From positions 1-64,000 of the forward strand of contig NZ_SMAC01000006.1 of the NCBI RefSeq assembly GCF_004342115.1: a DNA stretch of 64,000 nt, written 5' to 3'. The notes below the pieces were generated by a model. It saw only the letters and a list, made by a program, of their open reading frames with translations. It was not told the DNA's origin and searched no databases. The translations under genes were made by a program, and so were the position numbers. Shown here piece after piece: positions 27,680 through 35,853 of this stretch. The stretch's first letter is position 1. Every line of letters begins with the position of its first letter. Source of the DNA: Mannheimia haemolytica. Lineage in GTDB: Bacteria > Pseudomonadota > Gammaproteobacteria > Enterobacterales > Pasteurellaceae.

Positions 27680-29464
27680 TTAGTTTTCAATAGACTCAGT
27701 GGTTTCTTTTTTAGCGAAATAGCTTTGTTTTTGGTGGTAATAGCCAATCGCAAAGCGGCCTTGCTCATCGATACTTAAATGGCGAGGGAAATTTTCCGGC
27801 AAGCTGGCAATAATCTCACCTAAATCCTTATCCAGATTAACTGCCATTCCGCCCTTATCTTTTCTCAAGCGAGATAAATGATGTTTTGCTCCGCTTAATA
27901 AGCGAGGGAATACCGAAAATGGCACGGCAGAGGCTGAACCATAATAACGGTCGGCAATGCCGGCATTTAATTCACCTAACGCTTGGGTTTGGATTCTTTC
28001 TAATACCGCAAATAACCTGCCGAGCAAGTAAGCTTGGTTATCGCTTTCTTTATTTAAGCTCATAGGAACTCCTTCTTTAATAAAACCTTTTCTAAATTTT
28101 CGTTGTAAGACCGCTTTCATCAATGCTACTCGCAAGCCGTTAATATCTCCGTCTGCTCGGATTCGAGTCACCAGCTGAGAAAGCAAGCTCATCGGGTATA
28201 AATGACCGCTAATAACCGCCCGAGCCATTTCGCCCGCCAAGACAGGAGAAATATTCTCACTTTTACCTAATGAAGCAGTTTGTAATAAAAGTCGCCAAAT
28301 GGAGGGAGGCGTTTTCCATGCACAAGGCTCAAGGGCAAGATCTTGCCAATGCTCGCTAAGATTTTTTGCCAGTTGCCCAAAGGTGGTATCCAGCCAAAAA
28401 CGCACCGAAATGCGAGCTGCATTCGGAGCAAGCCCCAACACATAAAAACGGGTGTTTTCAGATAATTCTGGGGAAATTTCTGCAAGCGGTCGTCCTTTGC
28501 TGATTTTTTGCAATTCTTCAAAGATTTTTTGGTTTTCTTGCTCATCATCTGGAGGCGTCATTAAAGCAGCAAAAAAGCCTTCAGCAGCTTCAGCTTGGGT
28601 GGTATTGTCTGCTTCTGCCCAAAAGACAGTGCTGGCATCACCAATGGTTAAACGATGTTTCTCGGTGCGTAACAAATAATTTAAAGCAGTAGTGTAGGCA
28701 AAGGCGGCTTGTTCAGAAACAGGGGCATTACTACCTTGTTCCTTGCCAAATGAAGTGAAGGATTCTTTATTAAAAGAGATGATTGAACCACCGGAACTTT
28801 GCCCACCAAATACCCCTTTAATAGGAGGATGAGTTCGTTGAATTGGCGATAATTTGCCTGAAATTAAGCATAAACCTTTTTCAGCATTATCACTTTGATT
28901 TATCAACAAACTTGTCCAAAGGGTTTGTGCAGCTTCTCGCTGATGAATATAACCGCTTGTGCCGACTAATTTAAACACGACATTCGCATCAAGAATTTCT
29001 CTTGGGCAGATTGATTCGGCAAAATGTGTGGGTTGCCATTGTTGCAGGAAATTTCTTATCGCCATTAAACCTTCATCATTGGAATCTGCAAGCAAATCCA
29101 AATGGTACTGTTTAAATGCCTCAAAGGTTTTCTCGGCGAAATTGATGGGTTGATCTTTGGCGGTGGCTTTATCAGGATTACTTTCAATGCCTAGCACATA
29201 AGCGGTTTTATCCCACAGAAAATTGGGCTTAATGCCAGACGTGCGTTTTTCAGGGCGAGGTACGCTCATCAATTTCGGTTTTGGTTTCTTATCTTCTGTT
29301 AAATTTGAGATCACATTGACCAAATTTCCCTTTGAATCTAATTCTAGTACCCAACCGATTTTTTCTTCACTGAAACCATAAGAAGGCACTTTAGCTTCGC
29401 CTGTTAAGCGATCTTCTTGTGCTGCAAGGCGGTAATAATAGCGAGTTAAGGCGGAGAGAATCAT
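27680..29464 (-). CDS. cas8c: Type I-C Cascade large subunit Cas8c (Csd1)
   Basis: The PAM-recognising large subunit of the I-C Cascade. The protein is 594 residues, the usual size. The N-terminus MILSALTRYYYRLAAQ and segments such as LISGKLSPIQRTHPPIKGVFGG and YTTALNYLLRTEKHRL are typical of Csd1. The I-C family also makes a small Cas11c from an internal start within cas8c; an internal start was not pinned down here. It overlaps cas5c by 4 bp, so translation is coupled. Confidence 0.94.
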   Translation of the reverse strand: MILSALTRYYYRLAAQEDRLTGEAKVPSYGFSEEKIGWVLELDSKGNLVNVISNLTEDKKPKPKLMSVPRPEKRTSGIKPNFLWDKTAYVLGIESNPDKATAKDQPINFAEKTFEAFKQYHLDLLADSNDEGLMAIRNFLQQWQPTHFAESICPREILDANVVFKLVGTSGYIHQREAAQTLWTSLLINQSDNAEKGLCLISGKLSPIQRTHPPIKGVFGGQSSGGSIISFNKESFTSFGKEQGSNAPVSEQAAFAYTTALNYLLRTEKHRLTIGDASTVFWAEADNTTQAEAAEGFFAALMTPPDDEQENQKIFEELQKISKGRPLAEISPELSENTRFYVLGLAPNAARISVRFWLDTTFGQLAKNLSEHWQDLALEPCAWKTPPSIWRLLLQTASLGKSENISPVLAGEMARAVISGHLYPMSLLSQLVTRIRADGDINGLRVALMKAVLQRKFRKGFIKEGVPMSLNKESDNQAYLLGRLFAVLERIQTQALGELNAGIADRYYGSASAVPFSVFPRLLSGAKHHLSRLRKDKGGMAVNLDKDLGEIIASLPENFPRHLSIDEQGRFAIGYYHQKQSYFAKKETTESIEN

Positions 29465-30138
29465 GATTTGACCTCCTCTGCATAAAATGGTGGCACATCA
29501 ATCACGCCATTTTTCATTTCCGCACGGAAGAAACGAGGTTGATTACCGTGCTCAAAATCAATGTCGTGCAACATCCAGCCTAAATCCCGATCTCGCTCAT
29601 TTTCTGCCAAAAAACACTCAGGTAACGGTTCATCGTCATCAATCAAGGCAAAATTTGCGGCAAATTCACGCACGCCCATACAAGGCTGCTGGAAACATTG
29701 CCCCTTTTTCGCACGGCGTTTAAACATTTCAATATGCTTGGTGACAGTTTCCGCCTCGCCTGCCATTTTGGTCAGCACTGCGTGAGCTTCGATCACATAA
29801 CCGACATTTTTCAGCACAGTAGCAGCACGTTGTTGGCGGTCGTCTTCAATCACAGTATATAAATCCGCCACTGTTTTACGCTTCATTGCACCACTGATTT
29901 TACTGGCAGAAATTTTACTGCCTAACTCATTACGGCGAACAGACTCAAATTGAATCGGTTGTAATACATAAATTTTATCAATCACCCAGCGAATTGCCGG
30001 CTTCCAATGCACCGCAGCCAAAATCCCCCGTGCCGCAGACGGCGTAATCACATCATAAGACACCCGTTCTACCTTCATTTCAGGACGGGTAAAACAAGCA
30101 TAATCACCCCAAATATGGAGCCTGATTTTGTTTGGCAT
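29461..30138 (-). CDS. cas5c: Type I-C crRNA-processing subunit Cas5c (Cas5d)
   Basis: In type I-C this subunit replaces Cas6: it cuts the pre-crRNA below the repeat hairpin and stays bound to the 5' handle. The protein is 225 residues. The N-terminal LHIWGDYACFTRPEMKVERVSYDVITPSAARG matches Csd5, and RAAKGILAAVH-type and RRNELGSK segments are present. GGAGCATTC lies upstream of the ATG. It heads the cas5c-cas8c-cas7c-cas4 block and has a long leader (30139-30375) that separates it from herA. Confidence 0.95.
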   Translation of the reverse strand: MPNKIRLHIWGDYACFTRPEMKVERVSYDVITPSAARGILAAVHWKPAIRWVIDKIYVLQPIQFESVRRNELGSKISASKISGAMKRKTVADLYTVIEDDRQQRAATVLKNVGYVIEAHAVLTKMAGEAETVTKHIEMFKRRAKKGQCFQQPCMGVREFAANFALIDDDEPLPECFLAENERDRDLGWMLHDIDFEHGNQPRFFRAEMKNGVIDVPPFYAEEVKS

Positions 30139-30169
30139 AATAGAATGCTCCTTTTAATTATGTAACACA

Positions 30170-30189
30170 CACCTCCCCGAAGGGAGGTG
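30170..30189 (-). promoter_or_regulatory. UUCG-capped hairpin in the cas5c leader
   Basis: On the minus strand CACCTCCC-TTCG-GGGAGGTG forms a perfect 8-bp stem with a C(UUCG)G tetraloop, one of the most stable RNA loops. It lies about 30 bases before the cas5c start. No T run follows in the direction of transcription, so it is not a standard terminator. It may be an RNA stabiliser, a protein site or a repeat-like element. Confidence 0.6.
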
Positions 30190-30216
30190 AAATTTCTTTA
30201 GCTTATAACTGCTTTG

Positions 30217-30267
30217 GTTTCAACCCACGCACTCGGTAAAATGCGAAAAATTTTATGGCTTATTATA
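30217..30267 (-). promoter_or_regulatory. -10 element and CRISPR-repeat-like sequence upstream of cas5c
   Basis: The minus strand has a perfect TATAAT at 30262-30267 with no clear -35. About 15 bases into the expected transcript comes a sequence ending CGTGGGTTGAAAC (30217-30229), with a short CGCA/TGCG stem before it. That ending is close to the I-C repeat 3' end in general (GTGGATTGAAAC) and resembles, but is not, the repeat of the local array. It is followed by about 27 bases and then the UUCG hairpin. Confidence 0.4.
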
Positions 30268-30375
30268 TTAAGCGGTCGGATTTACTTAGAAAGTTGCAAA
30301 GTTATTTGAGTATTTAACCGCTTGTATTTCAAAATAGTCAGAAAAATAACAGCACTTTCTAGGTACAATATTTTT

Positions 30376-32127
30376 CTAAGAACGAACTTGTCTCCGCAAT
30401 GCCTCTACTGCGTTTGACACAGCATTTGGTTTGGGCTCCTGGTTTGCCCAATCAGACCAGAATTGGCGTGTAGCACTTTCTGGGGCTATATGCGGTTTAG
30501 CAAGTTTGATTCGTGTAGGTAATAGAATCGAATCGCCTAGCAATAACGCTTCGCCTAAATCAAGTAACGGCAATATATCAGTAATTCCAACCATAGATTC
30601 CGGCAATAAACGCTTTACAACACTTTGATCTTGATCATTTGTTAATCGTAAAACCAAGAAATTATTACATTGACTCAAAATTGTTCGGCTTACATCTGAA
30701 GGACGTTGGCTAACGACCAACAAAGACACGCCATATTTTCTACCTTCTTTCGCAATCCGCTCAAAGGCTTCCAATGCGCGTTTTTCCGCTGCTTCCGCTG
30801 AATCTCGAACAGGGAGATATAAATGTGCTTCATCGCAAATAATCGTTAGTGGATGGCGGGAATCTTTATCCATCCAAAATTGAATGTTGTATAAAAGGCG
30901 GGCAAGAACTCCCGTAACAATCGGTAAAACATCCGACGGGACTTCCGAAAAATCAATAATTTTTATCCCTTTTTCGCTCTCAGAAGCAGAAAACAGTTTT
31001 GACAACATATTTTCCAGCCACCCATAGCTGTTGCACTCTACTGGCGGTTGGAACATAAAACCGCAACGTCTGTCATCTATTTTGGCTTTCATCCTTCCCA
31101 TAAACCTAGACAACTTACTATACCAAGGACCTTGCTTTGTTCCTGAACCTCCCTCTTTAGGTACCATCTCAGAATTATCTTTATCTAAACGAGCTAACAA
31201 TAATTCAATAGAATACGGAATTGGCGAATCAACAGTAAACGTTTCCAAAACATCATTTCTTTCTTCCTTATTCAATGTTTGCTCTTTTAATGCGCGAACA
31301 TGCTCAGTAAAACGCGCCGCCTGATTCGGAGCATTATCATCACTGCGATCTAAAATTAAAGCCAGCATTTCTTCCCGATTGAGCAGCCAATAGGGAATAA
31401 ATAAACTGCGTTCATCTGAACCATCCAAATCTCCCGGTCCAGCAATACGGTATTGCTGAGCGATAGCGTTTTTACCTTCGCATAGAGTGCTATATTCACC
31501 GTGCATATCGAATACAATAAGATTAGCAGCTTTTAAAGCTGCTGCACGTTCCAATATTAATGCAACTGACCAGCTTTTACCGGAACCAGTACTACCCAAA
31601 ATAGCAGCGTGCCGTTGAAAGAATTTATCTCCGTTTGCTATAGCTACAGCCGTTTCATCAGCCATAAAATGACCTAAAGTCAGCCGTTCATTTTCTTTTA
31701 CGTTAGCGGACAAAAGATTCATAAATAATTGCAGATTGCTGCCACTAATATGAAAGCAATCTCTATCAATTTGCGGAAAACAATCCGCTCCCCGCTTAAA
31801 AGTGTTGCTCAAACTACCATCAACAGCTTTATAAGTACCGATTAATACTGCCTTGATAAAGTCATCCTGACTTTCACCCAGAGGAATTTCACCCTCATTA
31901 GATATTTCTTCTAGCAGCAATTTTTCACTGATAGAACGCGTTACCCGTTCGATAATGCCGATAAGGTACTCACTAGCCGTTCTGCCTTGAATCGCAATCA
32001 GATTACCCACAGCAATACTAGTCATTTGTTGATGCTCTTCAACAGAAATCAATACACGGCTGGTATCTACTGTTACAACCCTGCCCAAACGGGCATTGTC
32101 TTTAAAATTCAATGTTTCATTTGCCAT
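30376..32127 (-). CDS. herA: HerA-like ATPase of a SIR2-HerA defence pair
   Basis: A hexameric FtsK/HerA-type ATPase of 583 residues. The N-terminal part (residues about 10-70) looks like the HAS-barrel of HerA proteins. Walker A is GSTGSGKSWS near 178. Walker B is TIICDEAHLYL near 430, and SQRPSDVSRTILSQCNNFLVLR follows as in bacterial HerA. It overlaps the SIR2 gene by 11 bp, so the two are translationally coupled. In known SIR2-HerA systems the ATPase assembles with the SIR2 protein and both are needed for antiphage activity. The pair sits between cas3 and cas5c in the same direction. No perfect uptake signal was found by eye in this gene. Confidence 0.93.
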   Translation of the reverse strand: MANETLNFKDNARLGRVVTVDTSRVLISVEEHQQMTSIAVGNLIAIQGRTASEYLIGIIERVTRSISEKLLLEEISNEGEIPLGESQDDFIKAVLIGTYKAVDGSLSNTFKRGADCFPQIDRDCFHISGSNLQLFMNLLSANVKENERLTLGHFMADETAVAIANGDKFFQRHAAILGSTGSGKSWSVALILERAAALKAANLIVFDMHGEYSTLCEGKNAIAQQYRIAGPGDLDGSDERSLFIPYWLLNREEMLALILDRSDDNAPNQAARFTEHVRALKEQTLNKEERNDVLETFTVDSPIPYSIELLLARLDKDNSEMVPKEGGSGTKQGPWYSKLSRFMGRMKAKIDDRRCGFMFQPPVECNSYGWLENMLSKLFSASESEKGIKIIDFSEVPSDVLPIVTGVLARLLYNIQFWMDKDSRHPLTIICDEAHLYLPVRDSAEAAEKRALEAFERIAKEGRKYGVSLLVVSQRPSDVSRTILSQCNNFLVLRLTNDQDQSVVKRLLPESMVGITDILPLLDLGEALLLGDSILLPTRIKLAKPHIAPESATRQFWSDWANQEPKPNAVSNAVEALRRQVRS

Positions 32128-33172
32128 TCTCTAAAATCTCTTTTACAAAAAACTCAACGTCCCACCAATGAACATTAGGAATAAAAGTTTCTTCTTGCTT
32201 GCTAACCACCCTTGTTCCAGCCTTATCTCCATCAAAAATCAGAGCCTTACAATTCGGAGCTTCCTTCACCACGTTTCTGGCATTTTCTGAAAGTCCTCTT
32301 GTCAGAAGTAGTGTTTTCACACCACTTTTAATTTTGCCTGTCAAATGTGTTTGAAGGTGGTCATCATTAAAACCATAGCCGATACATAAAATTGAAGAAG
32401 CAGAATCAATAGCTTCATTTGCTTTTTCTCGATGAGCATCAAATGGTTGTCCATAGCCTTTTTTATACTTCCCAACACCAGGCGTAATAATTAAAGGCTC
32501 TTCCACTTTACCTATACAACTTGTCATTGGAACGTCTCCAGCCATAAACCAATCTAAACTACCATGCGGTTTAAAGATTTTGATATGATCTCGATAAACC
32601 AATTTTGGACATTTACCTTTTACTCTAATGTCTCTTATCTGCAATTTCCTACTCAAATCAGGATTATGTTTTCCCCAATAACGACCGACCATCATTGAAT
32701 CTATTCCCCAATTTTCATACTCTGCCGCAAACTCAATCAATCTATCATAATTAGTAGTAATTACACGGGCAATTTTAGGATTTGAAGCTGAAATATGGGG
32801 AAGCAAATAAGAAAATTTGAGCTTCTGATTCTCAGCAATACATTTGTTTATCGCTTTTTGCTCTTCGGAGAGTACATACTCGGCTGTTATTTTAATAATA
32901 GCGGCTTCTATCGTCTCATTTGCTTGATGCTTCAACAATGCACCTTCCAAGCCTTCAGAATCCAGACAATCAGAAATGGTATTCCATGTTACCTTATCTA
33001 TATCATCAAGACATTCAGGCATTCGTTCTTTTAATCTATCAGCTAATGCTCCCATTCCCGGCAAACCTTCGGCACAGGACAAACCCGAACCGACAATAAT
33101 GACCAAATTGTCAGTAAAAATAGTTTGCAACCATTTTTTTAATTCATCTTCATCTAATAATGGTTCTCTCAT
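32117..33172 (-). CDS. SIR2-family NADase of a SIR2-HerA defence pair
   Basis: A SIR2_2-type protein of 351 residues from MREPLLDEDELKKW, chosen because GGAAGGG lies upstream; the frame continues further but without a good site. The Rossmann motif VIIVGSGLSCAEGLPGMGAL is at residues 23-42. The catalytic region includes TTNYDRLIEFA near 142 and FKPHGSLDW near 203 (likely catalytic His). GYGFNDDHLQTHL near 267 is typical of defence SIR2 proteins. Such proteins deplete NAD+ on infection. It overlaps herA by 11 bp and lies 130 bp after cas3, so it may be transcribed from the cas3 promoter. Confidence 0.92.
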   Translation of the reverse strand: MREPLLDEDELKKWLQTIFTDNLVIIVGSGLSCAEGLPGMGALADRLKERMPECLDDIDKVTWNTISDCLDSEGLEGALLKHQANETIEAAIIKITAEYVLSEEQKAINKCIAENQKLKFSYLLPHISASNPKIARVITTNYDRLIEFAAEYENWGIDSMMVGRYWGKHNPDLSRKLQIRDIRVKGKCPKLVYRDHIKIFKPHGSLDWFMAGDVPMTSCIGKVEEPLIITPGVGKYKKGYGQPFDAHREKANEAIDSASSILCIGYGFNDDHLQTHLTGKIKSGVKTLLLTRGLSENARNVVKEAPNCKALIFDGDKAGTRVVSKQEETFIPNVHWWDVEFFVKEILENGK

Positions 33173-33302
33173 TTTACGTTTCCCTTCCAAATATCTATTC
33201 TTACAAACTAGCTGTTTACTACGAGACGTCATAGGCTATTTGGTATATTAAAGTATATCTATGCAAAATTAAACTTATAAAGAAGTTAAAATAAACATTC
33301 AT

Positions 33303-35591
33303 CTATAAAACCAATTTCTCCGACTCAAGAAAATCCACATTCTCCCAACTCAACCCCGCCACTTCATCATACAAATCCATTCCAATTAAGCAGTAAAACT
33401 GTTTGCCGAAGTTGGTTTCATTAATGGTTTCAACTCTGCCAGCGTTATAGAGTTCGGCTAATGCTTTTTCCGGTACTTGCACAGTGTAAGGCTGGAGTTT
33501 TCTTAAAATACCGCCTACTTGATCCGCATAGCGTAAACGGTCAATAAGGTTTTCGGCTTCTTGGTCGAAAGGGATAATCACCGGAATTAAATGGCTTGTG
33601 ATCATTCGGAAATCTTCAGCTATTTTTTGGAATGGGAAATTAAGGCTTTGCCCAGCGTCGTGACACGCCTTTAAAATATTTGGCTTATCCAGCTCTTTTC
33701 CTTTAGCCTCATAAACCGCTTGGAAATAATGATTGATTGCTTTCGGATTAAGTAGATCATCTGCGTGAACCTGAACCGTTGAACGCATACAGCCAGAAAG
33801 TAAGCCTAGCTCTGGTGGTGCTTTCCACTGTTCTTCAGGTTGGAAAACCCAAACATTGCTTTCTACAGATAAACGTTTCCCCTCTCGGTTGCAACGCCCT
33901 GCTGCTTGAGCCACTGAATCTAGTCCTGCTTCAGCTCGCATAACCAGTGGGAAATCGACATCAACACCGGCTTCAATTAAAGAAGTGGCAATCACTCGGC
34001 AAGGTAGGTTTTGTTTTAGGCGAAGACGAATTTCAGTCAGCGTTTGTGAGCGGTGTTTAGCACACATTAGCGTGGTGAGGTGATAAGCTCCCTCTAACTG
34101 TTTCGCTGAATCATATAACGCTCGGGCGTGACGGCGGTTATTCACGATTATCAGCATTTGTGGGTTATCTGCAAGTTTGCTTTGCAACTCCACATCTGTT
34201 TGAATACCGATATGCTTTACCGTAGTACGTTTCAATTTTTCAAAAAGTGCGGTTGGATTAGGGGCAATTTCTCGCACATTTTCAAATCCTTTATAAAAAC
34301 CGTTCGCTTGATGAATAGCGGGTTGTGTCGCTGTGCAAAGCACTACCGAACATTGATAATTGCGAGCTAATTCATCAATCGCAGCCATAATTGGGCGTAA
34401 TAAATTCAACGGTAGCATTTGGGCTTCGTCCAAAATAATCACGCTGCCGGCGATGTTGTGCAATTTGCGGCAACGTGAAGAACGGTCGGCAAACAAACTT
34501 TCAAAGAATTGCACTGCAGTTGTAACCACAACAGGAGCATCCCAATTTTCCGATGCCAATTTCAGCTTATCTCGGCTTGATTTATCAGGTAGGCTATCGT
34601 GATCAAAAGTGCTGTGATGCTCCAATACAGCCTCTTCTCCCAGCTCGCCAAAAGCTTTACGAAATTCCGCAGCATTTTGTTCAATAATGCTGGTAAACGG
34701 AATAACATAAATAATGCGGCATAAACCATACTGTTTAGCATGCTCAAGGGCAAACGCCATTGAAGTAAAGGTTTTACCACCGCCCGTTGGCACAGTCAGA
34801 GAAAACAAGCCTGTTTCCTGTTTCACTTGAGATACGGCATAATCCAAAATCTCACTCCGCAAGCGGTTTACTTCCGCTTTACGTTGTGCTTCCTGCGTAT
34901 TAGGCGTTTGAATGGTAATTCGCTCCCTAAATTGTGCAATAAATTGATTAAATTGCTGATGGAGTGCGGTTAAATTGGGGGAATTTCCTCGTTCAAGCGG
35001 TCTTTTTTCGAGATTGGCATAAAAAGCTTCTGTATCAAGAAAGTCGGCATCGACAAGGCAAGAATAGAGCATTCGAATAAAAAAGGCATAAGAAAAGAAA
35101 GGTTCGTTTTTAGAAGGCTTTAACGGCGGTAAGGGCAATTTTTCAGGCAAATTAAGTTCTTGCTGCCAAATAGCGTCAAGTACCGGTAGATCTTTATGAC
35201 CATAGCCAAATTGCTCTTGCAAACGTTGTGTGAGTGTAGAACGATTTTTCCCTTCTCCAGAACCATTTGCTAACCCAGCGTGGTGTCCTGCAATGCAAAA
35301 CGCCATCATTTTGCCCAGAGGCCCCCAACGTTCCACTGCAATTTTTGCACCGGCAGTAGAGTGATTTACCCGTTCTCCGCCATGTAAACGCTTTTGGTAA
35401 CGTTCACTATATTTGCCCAAATCGTGCAATAGCCCCGTGCAGCGAGCAATTTCTTGTGAAGCAAACGGCGCAGCAAATTCGGCGGCAAGCAAGCCAACAT
35501 TATTGGCGTGGCTGAGTAAGGTTTGCCAATCTGAATGATCTGAAAGCTTCCCCGAATGGGCATACAAAGACTGAATAGTATGTTCTTCCAT
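33303..35591 (-). CDS. cas3: Type I-C Cas3 nuclease-helicase
   Basis: The effector that degrades target DNA after Cascade binding. The protein is 762 residues. The N-terminal HD nuclease shows SHANNVG (His) and LLHDLGKYSERYQKRL near residue 50. The SF2 helicase follows with Walker A TVPTGGGKTF near 267, the DEAQ box IILDEAQML near 390, SLIEAGVDVDFP near 540 and motif VI QAAGRCNREG near 563. It has no fused Cas2 or Cas8 domain. It is usually followed directly by cas5; here the SIR2-HerA pair lies between. Its 5' end diverges from ycaO. Confidence 0.96.
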   Translation of the reverse strand: MEEHTIQSLYAHSGKLSDHSDWQTLLSHANNVGLLAAEFAAPFASQEIARCTGLLHDLGKYSERYQKRLHGGERVNHSTAGAKIAVERWGPLGKMMAFCIAGHHAGLANGSGEGKNRSTLTQRLQEQFGYGHKDLPVLDAIWQQELNLPEKLPLPPLKPSKNEPFFSYAFFIRMLYSCLVDADFLDTEAFYANLEKRPLERGNSPNLTALHQQFNQFIAQFRERITIQTPNTQEAQRKAEVNRLRSEILDYAVSQVKQETGLFSLTVPTGGGKTFTSMAFALEHAKQYGLCRIIYVIPFTSIIEQNAAEFRKAFGELGEEAVLEHHSTFDHDSLPDKSSRDKLKLASENWDAPVVVTTAVQFFESLFADRSSRCRKLHNIAGSVIILDEAQMLPLNLLRPIMAAIDELARNYQCSVVLCTATQPAIHQANGFYKGFENVREIAPNPTALFEKLKRTTVKHIGIQTDVELQSKLADNPQMLIIVNNRRHARALYDSAKQLEGAYHLTTLMCAKHRSQTLTEIRLRLKQNLPCRVIATSLIEAGVDVDFPLVMRAEAGLDSVAQAAGRCNREGKRLSVESNVWVFQPEEQWKAPPELGLLSGCMRSTVQVHADDLLNPKAINHYFQAVYEAKGKELDKPNILKACHDAGQSLNFPFQKIAEDFRMITSHLIPVIIPFDQEAENLIDRLRYADQVGGILRKLQPYTVQVPEKALAELYNAGRVETINETNFGKQFYCLIGMDLYDEVAGLSWENVDFLESEKLVL

Positions 35592-35853
35592 TTTATACCT
35601 TCAATATTTCCTTCCTAACACAAGCAATACTACCTCTAACCTTTTACTCTGTATATATCCTAGATAATATTTTCTTAATCTAAATCAAACACAAATTTCA
35701 CTTGCAAAATTCAAGTAAAATTTGACCGCCTGTAACCATTTTTTCTAAGTTGTGAACCCTGTTCTTTCAGCAGAAATTTCACAAAAAATTTACTTATCTA
35801 TGGGGATTTTTGCTAGAATGTTGCCATTTTTACGACAAGTTAAAGGTATTATC
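35592..35853. promoter_or_regulatory. Divergent promoter region of cas3 and ycaO
   Basis: A 262-bp AT-rich gap between cas3 (minus) and ycaO (plus). On the plus strand TTTTTGCTAGAATG at about 35805-35818 has the look of an extended -10 (TGCTAGAAT) for ycaO. On the minus strand GAAGGTATAAA precedes the cas3 ATG. No terminator or repeat was recognised. Confidence 0.5.

Noticed and set aside
30285-30305. CAAAGTTAT near the cas5c promoter as a target of the guide-like leader segment
   Set aside because: Only the first five bases of the would-be seed agree and the PAM does not fit, so this is no real match.
30240-33290. Shared TATATTAA on both sides of SIR2-HerA as target-site duplication
   Set aside because: Eight AT-only bases are expected by chance in such sequence, and no transposase or terminal inverted repeat was seen.
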